Positions 24,917-34,000 of a stretch of DNA of 64,000 nt are shown here, piece by piece. The number at the start of each line of letters is the position of its first letter. The first letter of the stretch is position 1. The stretch is from Streptomyces taklimakanensis (GTDB taxonomy: Bacteria; Actinomycetota; Actinomycetes; Streptomycetales; Streptomycetaceae), in contig NZ_WIXO01000001.1 in assembly GCF_009709575.1 (NCBI RefSeq), positions 806,001 through 870,000 on the forward strand, written 5' to 3'. The position numbers were made by a program, and so were the translations under genes. The notes under the pieces are model-generated. The model was not told the DNA's origin, made no database searches, and worked only from the letters and a program-made list of their open reading frames with translations.

Positions 24917-27900
24917 TCAGTCCTTCTCCGTGACGCCCGCCGAGTCGAAGGTGGCGACCTCGTGCATGGCGCGGGCGGCGCTCTGCACCACCGGCAGCGC
25001 CAACAGCGCCCCCGTGCCCTCACCGAGCCTGAGGTCGAGGTCGATCAGCGGACGCAGACCCAGCTTGGTCAGCGCGGCGACATGGCCGGGCTCCGCGCTG
25101 CGGTGGCCCGCGATGCAGGCCGCCAGGGCCTCCGGGGCGATGGCCCGGGCGACCAGTGCCGCCGCCCCCGCGCTCACGCCGTCGAGGATCACCGGGGTGC
25201 GCAGCGAGGCGCCGCCCAGGATCAGCCCCGTCATCGCGGCGTGCTCCAGGCCGCCGACGGCGGCGAGGACGCCCAGGGGATCGGAGGGGTCGGGCCGGTG
25301 CACCTCCAGGGCGCGGCGCACGACGTCGACCTTGTGTGCGTGTGTCTCGTCGTTCACGCCGGTGCCCCGGCCGGTGACCTCGGACGGGTCGGCCCCCGTG
25401 AAGACGGAGATCAACGCCGCCGAGACGGTGGTGTTGGCGATGCCCATCTCACCGGTGAGCAACGCCTTGTTGCCCGCCGCCACCAGGTCGCGGGCCGTCT
25501 CGATGCCCACCTCGACCGCGCGCTGCACCTCCTCGCGGGTGAGCGCCGGGCCGACGGTGAAGTCCGCCGTGCCGGGACGCACCTTGCGCGGCAACAGCCC
25601 CGGGGTGGCCGGCAGGTCGCCCGCCACTCCCACGTCGACCACGCAGACCTCGGCGCCGACCTGGTTCGCGAAGGCGTTGCAGACCGCGCCACCGGAGAGG
25701 AAGTTGGCGACCATCTGCGCCGTGACCTCCTGCGGCCAGGGAGTGACCCCCTGGGCGTGCACCCCGTGGTCCCCGGCGAAGACGGCGACGGCCGCGGGCT
25801 CGGGGATCGGCGGGGGGCACCGCCGGGCCAGGCCGCTGAGCTGGGCGGAGATGATCTCCAACATGCCCAGCGCGCCGGACGGTTTGGTCATCCGCTTCTG
25901 CCGCTCCCACGCCTCGCCCAACGCCTTGGCGTCCAGCGGACGGATGCCCGCCAGGGTCTCGGTGAGCAGGTCGTGCGGCTCCTCCGCGCCGGGCAGGACG
26001 CGACGGCCGTAGGCCTCCTCGTGGACCACCCACGACAGCGGACGCCGCTTGGACCAGCCCGCCTGCACCAGCTCCGGTTCCTCCGGGAAGGCGTCGACGT
26101 ACCCGATGCACAGGTAGGCGACGACCTCCAGGTGTTCGGGCAGGCCGAGCACCCGGACCATCTCCCGCTCGTCGAAGAAGCTGACCCAGCCCACTCCCAG
26201 GCCCTCGGCGCGGGCGGCGAGCCACAGGTTCTCCACGGCGAGCGCGGAGGAGTACGGGGCCATCTGCGGCTGGGTGTGGCGGCCGAGGGTGTGGCGACCG
26301 CCCCGGGTGGGATCGGCGGTGACGACGATGTTGACCGGGGTGTCGAGGATCGCCTCGACCTTCAGCTCCTTGAACTGCCGGGCGCGGGCCTTGGGCAACG
26401 ACCTGGCGTACGCCTCGCGCTGGCGCATGGCCAGCTCGTGCATCGTGCGCCGGGTCTCCTCGGAACGGATGACGACGAAGTCCCACGGCTGGGAGTGGCC
26501 GACGCTGGGGGCGGTGTGGGCCGCCTCCAGGACGCGCAACAGCACCTCGTGCGGGATCGGGTCGGGGCGGAAACCGTTGCGGATGTCGCGACGCTCGCGC
26601 ATCAGACGGTGCAGGGTCTCGCGCTCGGCCTCGCCGTAGCCGGGGGCGGGCCCCTTGTCCGGGCGAGCCGGGGCGGGCTCCTCCCCCGGCGCGGGAGTCC
26701 CGTCCGAAGCGGGGGCCTCGGAGGCGGCGGCGCCGTCCCCTCCGTCCCGGGAGTCCGCCTCGGCGGGCTCGGCGTCCCGCGCGGGCGTCCCGTCGGCCGC
26801 TGGTTCCGCCGCCGGTGCCTCCTGGGCGGGCGGCGCGTCGGCCGGCGCGTCCTGCGGGGTCCCTGACGCCTCCGGCGCCTCCGCCGGCGTCTCCGGAACC
26901 TCGGGCTCCGGGGCGGCTTCCGCCGGAGCGGGCGCGGCCGCCTCGGCGGTTTCGGTGGGCGCGGGAGCGGACGCGGGGACCGCCACGGCCTCCATCACCT
27001 GGGGCCCGGCGCCGGGCACCGACGTCACGGCGAGTTGCTGTTCGGAGGCCGCGACGGCCTCTCCGGTCCCCTCCGCCTCCACCGGCGCGGGCGCCGCCTC
27101 GGGAGCGACGGCCGTCGGAGCGGCCTCCACGACCGGCTCGGCCGGCTCGACCGGCACGGCGGGCTCGACCGGCACGGCGGGCTCGACCGGCTCGGGTGTC
27201 CTCGCCGCTTCCTCGCCGGGGGCGTCGGCAGGCGCCTCCTCCTCGGGGGCCGTGGGTGCCTCGGGAGCGACGGCCGCCGGAGCGGCCTCCACGACCGGCT
27301 CGGCGGGTTCGGCGGGCTCGACCGGCACGGCGGCCCCGGCAATCTCCACCGGGCTCTCGCCGACGGCCTCGACGGAGGGCTCCGCCACGGGCGCCGGGAC
27401 GGGCTCGTGGGGCGCCTCTGCCGGTGCCGCCTCGCCCCCGGGCCCGGTGACGGGAACCCCGGCAGCGGGAACCTCGGCAACGGGCGCCTCGGCAGCGGGA
27501 ACCTCGGTGACGGGTGCCTCGGCGACGGGTGTCGCACCGTCCGCCGCGAGGTCGGGAGCGGGCAACTGCTCGACGTGCCCCTCGGGCGCCCCGGCAGGCG
27601 CCTGGGCGTGGACCTGGGCAGGGTCGTGCGTCGGTTGTCCGGCCGGGGCCTGCGGCGCCCAGGCGTCCGCCTGAGCGGGCTCCGCCGGCAGCGCGTCGGT
27701 CCGCTGTCCGGGCGGCGGTGTCCGGTGGGCCTGCCCCGCGTCGTCCGCCGGGGCGGACGCCGGGGGCTCCTCGGGGGCGACGTCGAAGTACTCGGGGCCC
27801 GTGGTGGGCGGACCCGGCTGTCGCACGGGCGTCCCCTGCGGGGGCGTGGGCGCCGGGCCGGTGGGCGCGACCGGCGCGACCGGGGTGGGGCCGCGGTCGG

Positions 27901-28276
27901 CGAGCGAGCGCACCGCGCCGGACTGCTCCGGTACGGGCGGGCCCAGATGCGGCGGTCGGGGCGGCGTCGGCGTGGAGTACGGCCCCTGGACGTGGGTCGG
28001 TCGCCGCGCGGACGACAGGGGGTGCTGCGCTCCGGCCGGTCCGTACTGCCCGGACGCGGAAGCGGCCGGGTGGGACGTGTGCTGGGCGGTCGCCGAGGCC
28101 TCGCTCCACGCGCCCTGGGAACCGGGCAGCAGGAGGTCGTCCTCGTCGCTCGCCGCCACGCCCTCCACCGGGCCCGCGAAGGTGTAGGCGCCGGGGGCCT
28201 GCGCCTCCGGCCGCTCCGACTGTCCGCCTGCGTTCTCCGGCAGTCCCTCGCCCGGGACCTGGCCGGTGTCAGTCAT
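24917..28276 (-). CDS. cobT: BluB-CobT fusion with long disordered N-terminus (lower cobalamin ligand synthesis)
   Basis: 1119 residues in three parts. Residues 1 to about 545 are a Pro/Ala/Glu-rich disordered region with imperfect internal repeats such as EPVVEAAPxAVAPEA. About 548-765 is a BluB-type flavin domain (RRDIRNGFRPDPIP, APSVGHSQPWDFVV, GLGVGWVSFFDE) that makes 5,6-dimethylbenzimidazole from FMN. About 768-1119 is CobT (KPSGALGMLE, FAGDHGVHAQGV, GEMGIANTT, and the catalytic Glu in LGEGTGALLAL), which phosphoribosylates it. GAGGGG lies five bases before ATG 28276. Fusing the enzymes links making and activating the lower ligand. The role of the N-terminal extension is unknown. Confidence 0.93.
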   Translation of the reverse strand: MTDTGQVPGEGLPENAGGQSERPEAQAPGAYTFAGPVEGVAASDEDDLLLPGSQGAWSEASATAQHTSHPAASASGQYGPAGAQHPLSSARRPTHVQGPYSTPTPPRPPHLGPPVPEQSGAVRSLADRGPTPVAPVAPTGPAPTPPQGTPVRQPGPPTTGPEYFDVAPEEPPASAPADDAGQAHRTPPPGQRTDALPAEPAQADAWAPQAPAGQPTHDPAQVHAQAPAGAPEGHVEQLPAPDLAADGATPVAEAPVTEVPAAEAPVAEVPAAGVPVTGPGGEAAPAEAPHEPVPAPVAEPSVEAVGESPVEIAGAAVPVEPAEPAEPVVEAAPAAVAPEAPTAPEEEAPADAPGEEAARTPEPVEPAVPVEPAVPVEPAEPVVEAAPTAVAPEAAPAPVEAEGTGEAVAASEQQLAVTSVPGAGPQVMEAVAVPASAPAPTETAEAAAPAPAEAAPEPEVPETPAEAPEASGTPQDAPADAPPAQEAPAAEPAADGTPARDAEPAEADSRDGGDGAAASEAPASDGTPAPGEEPAPARPDKGPAPGYGEAERETLHRLMRERRDIRNGFRPDPIPHEVLLRVLEAAHTAPSVGHSQPWDFVVIRSEETRRTMHELAMRQREAYARSLPKARARQFKELKVEAILDTPVNIVVTADPTRGGRHTLGRHTQPQMAPYSSALAVENLWLAARAEGLGVGWVSFFDEREMVRVLGLPEHLEVVAYLCIGYVDAFPEEPELVQAGWSKRRPLSWVVHEEAYGRRVLPGAEEPHDLLTETLAGIRPLDAKALGEAWERQKRMTKPSGALGMLEIISAQLSGLARRCPPPIPEPAAVAVFAGDHGVHAQGVTPWPQEVTAQMVANFLSGGAVCNAFANQVGAEVCVVDVGVAGDLPATPGLLPRKVRPGTADFTVGPALTREEVQRAVEVGIETARDLVAAGNKALLTGEMGIANTTVSAALISVFTGADPSEVTGRGTGVNDETHAHKVDVVRRALEVHRPDPSDPLGVLAAVGGLEHAAMTGLILGGASLRTPVILDGVSAGAAALVARAIAPEALAACIAGHRSAEPGHVAALTKLGLRPLIDLDLRLGEGTGALLALPVVQSAARAMHEVATFDSAGVTEKD

Positions 28277-28550
28277 GCGTACCCCTCGCCCATCGGTAGT
28301 GCTCCTTCCAGCCCCAGCGGGTGCCCACCCCGTCCCCGTCGGGAACGACGCCGCTCGAACAGCGCCGTCGAGGACAACGAGCGCGGACGCGGTGCGGTAC
28401 GTACCCCCGCCCGAACCATCCGGACATTGACAGACAAAGTCTCAACCCCGGTTGGCGGCACAACGATCCATCAGCCTACCCGGCACCGAGTACCGCGAGG
28501 GCCCGGGGTGGTCGACTGACCCCGGTTGGTCACGCTTCTCCCGGGGCAGA

Positions 28551-29786
28551 TCACATCCGGCTGCCGGACAGCAGGAAGACGACCGAGCGCTCCCGCTCCG
28601 CCCAGGCCCGGGTGTCCAGCTCCACGGACTGCAGCAGCGCGCACTCGACGGCGTATCCGGCCTCCGAGAGCACCCTTCCGACGGCCTCGGCCTCGTCCCG
28701 GGTGGCGGCGTGGGTGACGATCCGCTCGGGCCTGCGATCGGCGCACGCGGCGACCGTGCGCACTCCCCCGCCGCCGACGCGCACCACATCGGGTTCGGGA
28801 AGGTCCTCCAGGGCCAGAGGCGCTATTCCGTGCACCACCTGGAGTTGGACACCGAAGCGCCGCGCGGCGGCCGTCATCCGGGCGCACGCGGACGCGTCGC
28901 GCTCGACGGCCAGGACGGCCGCGCCGAAGCGGGCGGCCTCCACGGCGACGGCACCGCTGCCCGCGCCGACGTCCCACAGCAGGTCGCCGGGCCGGGGCCC
29001 GAGCCGGGCGAGCTGGGCCGCGCGCAGTTGCGCCGAGTCCCGCCCCTCCCCCGACGGCACGGCGGGATCCCGCCCGGTGTACTCGGCGGCCGGCAGAGCC
29101 CAGCCGCGCACGGCGGAGGGGAAGTCCGGCCCGTGCCCGGCCAGCCAGCCGCCCCGGGCGGCAGCCGGCTCGCCCCCGGCTCCCCCGCCGCCCACGACGA
29201 TCACGACGTTGGGGTCGCGCCAGACGTGGTCCGCGACCTTGTCGGAGGTCAGGACGGTGACCCGCTCGCGTTCGGTGCCCAGCGCCTCACAGATGACGAA
29301 GGTGCGGTGCACCCCCTCCAGCAGCAGGGCGAGTTCGGCCGGACCGGCGCCGGGCGAGGTGAGGACGGCGACCTTGGGGTGCGCGCGGCAGACGTTGACG
29401 GCACGGCGCAGGGTACGGCCGTGGGCGACGACGACGCGGGCGTCGTCCCAGGGCATCCCGGCACGGGCGAACGCGGCGGCGACGGAGGAGACCGCGGGCA
29501 CGACCTCGACCTCCAGGCCGTACTCGGGCGCGCGCAGGGCGCGGACGACACCGAAGAAACCGGGGTCGCCGTCGGCGAGGACGACCGCGGTGCCGCGGTG
29601 TCCGGCGATGCGGCGGGCGGCCGACGCCACGCTGCCCAGGCGGATGTGCTCGGCACCGGACGGGACCTCGGGCAGGACCAGGTGGTGGGCGGCGCCGGCG
29701 ACGAGGGTGGCCGCGCCGAGGGCGGACCGGGCGGCCTCGGTCAGCGGGGAGCCGTCCCACCCGATCACGGTGACACGGTCGGCCAT
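28551..29786 (-). CDS. cobL: precorrin-6Y C5,15-methyltransferase (decarboxylating)
   Basis: 411 residues. The N-terminal half (1 to about 200) is the CbiE tetrapyrrole methylase fold, starting RVTVIGWDGSPL. The C-terminal half (from about 235) is CbiT, with the SAM motif LLWDVGAGSGAVAVEAARFG. It performs two methylations and a decarboxylation on the corrin ring. It is first of the minus-strand cobL, bluB-cobT, cobA set; the 274-base gap to bluB-cobT holds an 11-bp direct repeat (ACCCCGGTTGG at 28445 and 28519) but no gene. I found no cobalamin-riboswitch-like sequence upstream. Confidence 0.93.
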   Translation of the reverse strand: MADRVTVIGWDGSPLTEAARSALGAATLVAGAAHHLVLPEVPSGAEHIRLGSVASAARRIAGHRGTAVVLADGDPGFFGVVRALRAPEYGLEVEVVPAVSSVAAAFARAGMPWDDARVVVAHGRTLRRAVNVCRAHPKVAVLTSPGAGPAELALLLEGVHRTFVICEALGTERERVTVLTSDKVADHVWRDPNVVIVVGGGGAGGEPAAARGGWLAGHGPDFPSAVRGWALPAAEYTGRDPAVPSGEGRDSAQLRAAQLARLGPRPGDLLWDVGAGSGAVAVEAARFGAAVLAVERDASACARMTAAARRFGVQLQVVHGIAPLALEDLPEPDVVRVGGGGVRTVAACADRRPERIVTHAATRDEAEAVGRVLSEAGYAVECALLQSVELDTRAWAERERSVVFLLSGSRM

Positions 29787-29967
29787 CGTCGGCTCTCTCC
29801 TGGGCGCGGTCGCTGAGCGGGGACGGGGTGGTGGTGCGGCGGTGCTTCGACGGTGGCGCGGGGTGCGGCCGCGGCGTGGAAGCGCGGACGGGCGGCGGCG
29901 CCGCAGCGAGGTTACCGCGCCCGGCGCGGTCCGTCCGCCCAGGGGCGGGGAGGCCGCCGTCGCGCGG

Positions 29968-30606
29968 TCAGCGCCACTCCGGGTAGGTCGCGTAGCCGTC
30001 GGTCCCGGCCGGGTCCCCGGGGTCGCCGTCCAGGTCCTCCGGCAGGAGGCTCCACACGATCAGGTCGGTGCGGATGTCGGTCCAGCCGCCGTCCTCGGTG
30101 CGGGTGCGGGCTATCCAGGCGTTGCGCAGCACGCCCTCGCTCACGCAGCCGACCTTCTGGGCGACCTGCTGGGAGGCCGTGTTGCCGGCGGCGGTGCGGA
30201 TCTCCAGCCGCTCGAACCCCCGGTCCCGGAACAGCCAGTGGGCCGCGGCCAGCAGCGACTCCGCGGCGTACCCCTCGCCGCGCGCCCAGGGGGCGGTCAC
30301 GTAGGCCGCCTCGACGGACCGCGCCCGCCAGTCGGCTCCGCGCAGGTGAACGGTGCCGACCAGGCGTTGGGTGAGGAACTCGGTGACGGCGAAGACGATC
30401 CCGCGCCCCTCGTCGCGTTCCGCGGGGGCCCCGCGGGTGATCCACTCCCGGGCGTCCTCCTCGGTGTAGGGGACGGGCACGGAGGTCCACGCGGTGACCA
30501 GCTCGTCGTTCATCATCTCCGCGAACGCGGGGATGTCCGCCTCCTCGAGAGGCCGCAGCACGAGCCGCTCCGTACTGATCGTGGTCTCCGGGAAGTTGGA
30601 TGTCAT
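29968..30606 (-). CDS. GNAT acetyltransferase (RimJ/RimL type)
   Basis: 212 residues beginning with the typical ISTERLVLRPLEEADIPAF. The acetyl-CoA loop is the region APWARGEGYAAESLLAA, and the late motif VGCVSEGVLRNAWI matches N-terminal protein acetyltransferases of the RimJ/L group. GGAG lies six bases before ATG 30606. The substrate is unknown; it may act on a protein N-terminus or a small amine. Confidence 0.85.
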   Translation of the reverse strand: MTSNFPETTISTERLVLRPLEEADIPAFAEMMNDELVTAWTSVPVPYTEEDAREWITRGAPAERDEGRGIVFAVTEFLTQRLVGTVHLRGADWRARSVEAAYVTAPWARGEGYAAESLLAAAHWLFRDRGFERLEIRTAAGNTASQQVAQKVGCVSEGVLRNAWIARTRTEDGGWTDIRTDLIVWSLLPEDLDGDPGDPAGTDGYATYPEWR

Positions 30607-30670
30607 GCGCCGCTCCAGCCTGAAGGGGTCGAGTGCACAGCATGCAGCATCGCCCGGACGGCGCGCAGGG

Positions 30671-30700
30671 CCGGGCCCCGGCTCGGAGACCGGGGCCCGG
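30671..30700 (-). terminator. terminator of metNIQ
   Basis: 10-bp GC stem CCGGGCCCCG/CGGGGCCCGG with a 10-base loop, 18 bases past the metQ stop on the minus strand. Outer GCGCGC repeats could extend the stem. Confidence 0.6.
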
Positions 30701-30718
30701 CGCGCGCCGCCGCTCGGC

Positions 30719-31573
30719 TCAGGAGGCGTCGGCGTCCGGGGCGGCCACGACCGAACCCCGGTACTCGTCCTCGATGAACTCGGCGACCTCCTTCGAGGTC
30801 AGGAGCTCGGCGAGCTTCCTCACCCGCGGGTCGTCCTCGTTGCCCTCCTTGACCACCAGGAGGTTGACGTAGGGGTTGCCCTCGGCCTCCTCCAGGGCCA
30901 AGGCGTCCTTCGAGGGCTCCAGGTCGGCCTCGATGGCGTAGTTGCCGTTGACGACGGCGGCGTCCACGTCCTCCAGGGAACGGGGCAGCGCGGCGGCCTC
31001 CAGCTCCTTGAACTTCAGCCCCTTGGCGTCGGCTATGTCGGCCAGGGTGGCGTCCTGCCCGGCGCCCTCCTTCAGCTCGATCAGGCCGTGGTCGTCCAGG
31101 AGCTTCAGGGCGCGGCCCTCGTTGGTGGTGTCGTTGGGCACCGCGACGGTGTCGCCGGCCCCGAGGTCGGAGGCCTTCTTCAGGGTGGAGGAGTACAGCC
31201 CCAGCGGCTCCAGGTGCACGCCCACCACGGGCACCAGGTGGGTGCCCTGCTTGGCGTTGACGTCGTCCAGGTAGGGCTTGTGCTGGAAGTAGTTGGCGTC
31301 GACCTCGCCGTTCTCGGTGGCCGTGTTGGGGAGCACGTAGTCGGTGAACTCCCTGATCTCCAGCTTCAGACCGGCCTCCTCGGCCAGGTTGTCCCTGACG
31401 AAGCCCAGGATGTCGGCGTGCGGGGTCGGGGAGGCCGCGACGGTCAGCGGTGCGTCGGCGTCCTTCGAGCCGCCGGAGGCGGCGGGGTCGGAGTCGGTGC
31501 CGCAGCCGGCCAGGCCGAGGGCGAGGGCGGCGGTGGCCGCGAAGGTGACGGTGGACTTGGTGACGGTGCGCAC
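30719..31573 (-). CDS. metQ: methionine ABC transporter substrate-binding lipoprotein MetQ
   Basis: 284 residues starting at GTG 31573 (AAAGAGG upstream). The lipobox ALGLAGC puts the lipidated Cys at position 24. The NlpA fold follows: LTVAASPTPHADIL, VDANYFQHKPYL and VAVPNDTTNEGRAL. It binds D/L-methionine outside the membrane and delivers it to MetI. Third gene of metN-metI-metQ, 107 bases after metI. Confidence 0.93.
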   Translation of the reverse strand: MRTVTKSTVTFAATAALALGLAGCGTDSDPAASGGSKDADAPLTVAASPTPHADILGFVRDNLAEEAGLKLEIREFTDYVLPNTATENGEVDANYFQHKPYLDDVNAKQGTHLVPVVGVHLEPLGLYSSTLKKASDLGAGDTVAVPNDTTNEGRALKLLDDHGLIELKEGAGQDATLADIADAKGLKFKELEAAALPRSLEDVDAAVVNGNYAIEADLEPSKDALALEEAEGNPYVNLLVVKEGNEDDPRVRKLAELLTSKEVAEFIEDEYRGSVVAAPDADAS

Positions 31574-31680
31574 GAAGAGTGCCTCTTTCTCTGTTCTTTC
31601 CGGGGTTTCCGGGTGGTGCCGGACAAGGGGTCCGGCTTCCGGTGTGGGGGGAGGTTCGGGGGCGGCTTCGGAGGCCGGCT

Positions 31681-32352
31681 TCAGGAGGCGGTGCGCTCCC
31701 GGCGGGAGAGCAGGCGCACCACTCCGTCGCCCAGAAGCTGTACGACGGTGACGATGACGAGCAGCACCACGACTGTGGCGATCATGAAACCGGTCTCGAA
31801 GCGCTGGTAGCCGTAGGTGATGGCCTTGCTGCCCAGCCCTTCGGCACCCACCGCGCCGGCCATCGCGGAGTAGCCGACGAGGGTGATGACGGTGGTGGTC
31901 AGGCCGCCCACGAGGGACGGCAGCGACTGGGGCAGCAGCGCCTTGAACACGACCGTGCCGGTGCCGCCGCCCATGGACAGCACGGCCTCGACCAGCCCGT
32001 GGTCCACCTCGCGCACGGAGGTCTCCACCAGCCGTGCGAAGAAGGGGATGGCGCCGATGGAGAGCGGCACCACGGCGGCCGTCGGTCCGATGGAGGTGCC
32101 GACCAGCAGGCGGGTGAAGGGGATCAGGGCGACGACGAGGACGATGAACGGCAGGGAGCGCCCCACGTTGACCACGGTACCGACGGCCTTGTTGACCGCC
32201 CTGTTCGCCAGCAGCCCGCCGCGGTCGGTGAGCACCAGCAGCACGCCCAGCGGAAGTCCGCCCAGGACGGTGACGAGGGCGGACCAGCCGACCATGTAGA
32301 GCGTGTCGATGGTGCCCTGGATGAGGATGGGCTGCATCTCGTCCCAGGTCAT
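31681..32352 (-). CDS. metI: methionine ABC transporter permease MetI
   Basis: 223 residues with five hydrophobic helices. The family motif NVGRSLPFIVLVVALIPFT is near residue 65, and the coupling region is LVEAVLSMGGGTGTVVFKAL. It forms the membrane channel with MetN. The ATG overlaps the metN stop (ATGA at 32349-32352), so the two are translated together. Confidence 0.94.
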   Translation of the reverse strand: MTWDEMQPILIQGTIDTLYMVGWSALVTVLGGLPLGVLLVLTDRGGLLANRAVNKAVGTVVNVGRSLPFIVLVVALIPFTRLLVGTSIGPTAAVVPLSIGAIPFFARLVETSVREVDHGLVEAVLSMGGGTGTVVFKALLPQSLPSLVGGLTTTVITLVGYSAMAGAVGAEGLGSKAITYGYQRFETGFMIATVVVLLVIVTVVQLLGDGVVRLLSRRERTAS

Positions 32353-33404
32353 CGCGGGTCCTTCACGGTCTCGGTGGCTTCGGCGACGGTCTCGGCGGCC
32401 TCGACGGTGAGGCCGTGTTCTCGCAGGAAACCGATCGGCACGGCGTTGTCCTCGAAACGGCCGGGGAGTTCGATGCGCATCCGGCCGACCTGACGGCCCC
32501 CGATGGTGTCCATGGCCGCACCGAGGATCGACACGTCGACCCCGTAGGTGCGCGAGAGTCTGGAGATGAGCGGCCGGGTGGTGCTCTCCCCGTGGAAGGT
32601 GACGTCCACGACGGTGCGCTCCTCGTCGGCGCCGCCCCGGTCCCGGGACCGTCCGCCGAGGGGGAACAGTTCGCGGGCCAGCTCCGAGCCGGGGGTGGCC
32701 AACAGGTCGGAGACGGTCCCGGACTCCACGACCTTCCCGTCGCGCATCAGCGCCGCCGAGTCGCAGACGGTCTTGACGACGTCCATCTCGTGGGTGATCA
32801 GCAGCACGGTCAGGCCGAGCTGCCGGTTGAGGTCGCGCAACAGGTCCAGGACGGAGCGGGTCGTCTCGGGGTCGAGGGCGGAGGTGGCCTCGTCCGAGAG
32901 CAACACCTTGGGGTCCCCGGCCAGGGCGCGGGCGATGCCGACGCGCTGTTTCTGCCCGCCCGAGAGCCGGGCGGGCCAGGAGCGGGCGTGGTCGGCGAGG
33001 CCGACCAGACCGAGCAGTTCCCGGGCCTTGCGGGCGCGCTCGCGGCCGGGCACGCCCAGGATCTCCAGGGGCAGTTCGACGTTGCCCTGGACGGTCCGGG
33101 AGGACAGCAGGTTGAAGTGCTGGAAGACCATGCCGATGCGGCTGCGCGCCCGGCGCAGTTCGGCCCCGGCCCGTGGTCCGCGGCCGGCCAGGGCGGTGAG
33201 GTCCCGACCGTCGACGACGACCGAGCCGGAGGTGGGCCGTTCCAGCAGGTTGACGCAGCGGATGAGGGAGGACTTGCCCGCGCCGCTGCGGCCGACGACG
33301 CCGAAGACCTCGCCCTCGCGGACGTGGAGGTCGACACCGTCGAGGGCCGTCACCTCGCGGCCGCGGGATCGGTAGACCTTGGTGAGTCCCGTGGTGGTGA
33401 TCAC
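32349..33404 (-). CDS. metN: methionine ABC transporter ATPase MetN with NIL domain
   Basis: 351 residues. The ATPase domain has Walker A GRSGAGKS near residue 40, signature LSGGQKQRVGIARAL, and Walker B VLLSDEATSALD. The C-terminal NIL domain (from about 270) senses methionine and trans-inhibits the transporter. First structural gene of the operon. A short Met/Cys-containing ORF lies 224 bases upstream in the leader. Confidence 0.94.
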   Translation of the reverse strand: MITTTGLTKVYRSRGREVTALDGVDLHVREGEVFGVVGRSGAGKSSLIRCVNLLERPTSGSVVVDGRDLTALAGRGPRAGAELRRARSRIGMVFQHFNLLSSRTVQGNVELPLEILGVPGRERARKARELLGLVGLADHARSWPARLSGGQKQRVGIARALAGDPKVLLSDEATSALDPETTRSVLDLLRDLNRQLGLTVLLITHEMDVVKTVCDSAALMRDGKVVESGTVSDLLATPGSELARELFPLGGRSRDRGGADEERTVVDVTFHGESTTRPLISRLSRTYGVDVSILGAAMDTIGGRQVGRMRIELPGRFEDNAVPIGFLREHGLTVEAAETVAEATETVKDPR

Positions 33405-33628
33405 TGGGTGTCCGTCACTGTCGAGTGCGCGGCGCGCGGGGTGTGGCGCCGGGCACGGTGGTTCTGGCAGGTGGGGGACCGGCGCTCCGCTCCGCCGACG
33501 GGCGGTGCGGGCGCGGGTGAGCGCGGGGTCCGGGCGCGTCCGATCGGCGACGAAGACGGCGGGTGCCGGTCGTCACGAGCGGGGCTCGGGGCTCGCTTCG
33601 GGGCGCGAGGTGGCTCAGGCGGGGGCCC

Positions 33629-33715
33629 TCAGCGGTCACACATTCGACACATGCGACGAGCACCGGGCGTCATCGTCGCCTCGGTCGCGGGGATGCGGTG
33701 GCTCGTCGCGGTCAT
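33629..33715 (-). CDS. candidate Met/Cys leader peptide of metNIQ
   Basis: A 28-codon ORF from ATG 33715 ends RRMCRMCDR-stop. It has four Met and two Cys, with two Met-Cys pairs in the last six codons. It lies upstream of metN on the same strand, followed by GC-rich sequence able to pair (GCCCCGAAGCGAGCCCCGAG region). Actinobacterial sulfur genes often carry short Cys-codon leader peptides that control expression by ribosome stalling, so attenuation by methionine or cysteine supply is a reasonable inference. The region from 33405 to 34000 contains no other supported gene. It could still be chance. Confidence 0.45.
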   Translation of the reverse strand: MTATSHRIPATEATMTPGARRMCRMCDR

Positions 33716-34000
33716 GCGGACGAGTAAACCAGACACCTGCCCTCTACACACAAAACGCGGACGGCGATGTCCGGATAGTGGACGCCCGGTGGGGGCGCCG
33801 CTGCGCGAAGGCACTCCGTCACAGCCGTGCCGAACCCGCGTGAGCTGCGCGGACGCCACCGGGACGACACCGGGGCCGGAGCCCTTCGGCACCCGTACGG
33901 GCCCGGCGCTGTGGCCAAGACCACGGCGGCCGCCCCACCCGTCCGCTCGGCGCGAAGGGGTCGTTTCCTCCGGGATGCGGGGCTCGAATACAGTGCGGAC

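Noticed and set aside
23258..26866. 1202-codon plus-strand open frame opposite cobA and bluB-cobT
   Set aside because: Crosses two genes and a terminator on the other strand; composition is that of a shadow frame.
26655..27674. Ala/Gly/Ser-rich plus-strand frame resembling a surface repeat protein
   Set aside because: Antisense of the Pro/Ala/Glu repeats in the BluB-CobT tail; the low complexity is inherited from those repeats.
24593..29967. Cobalamin riboswitch before the cob genes
   Set aside because: No B12-box-like consensus visible in the gaps before cobA, bluB-cobT or cobL; a covariance-model search would settle it.
33405..34000. SAM-I or SAM-IV riboswitch upstream of metN
   Set aside because: I could not find the conserved core stems by eye; the leader ORF is a better explanation, but a model search is needed.
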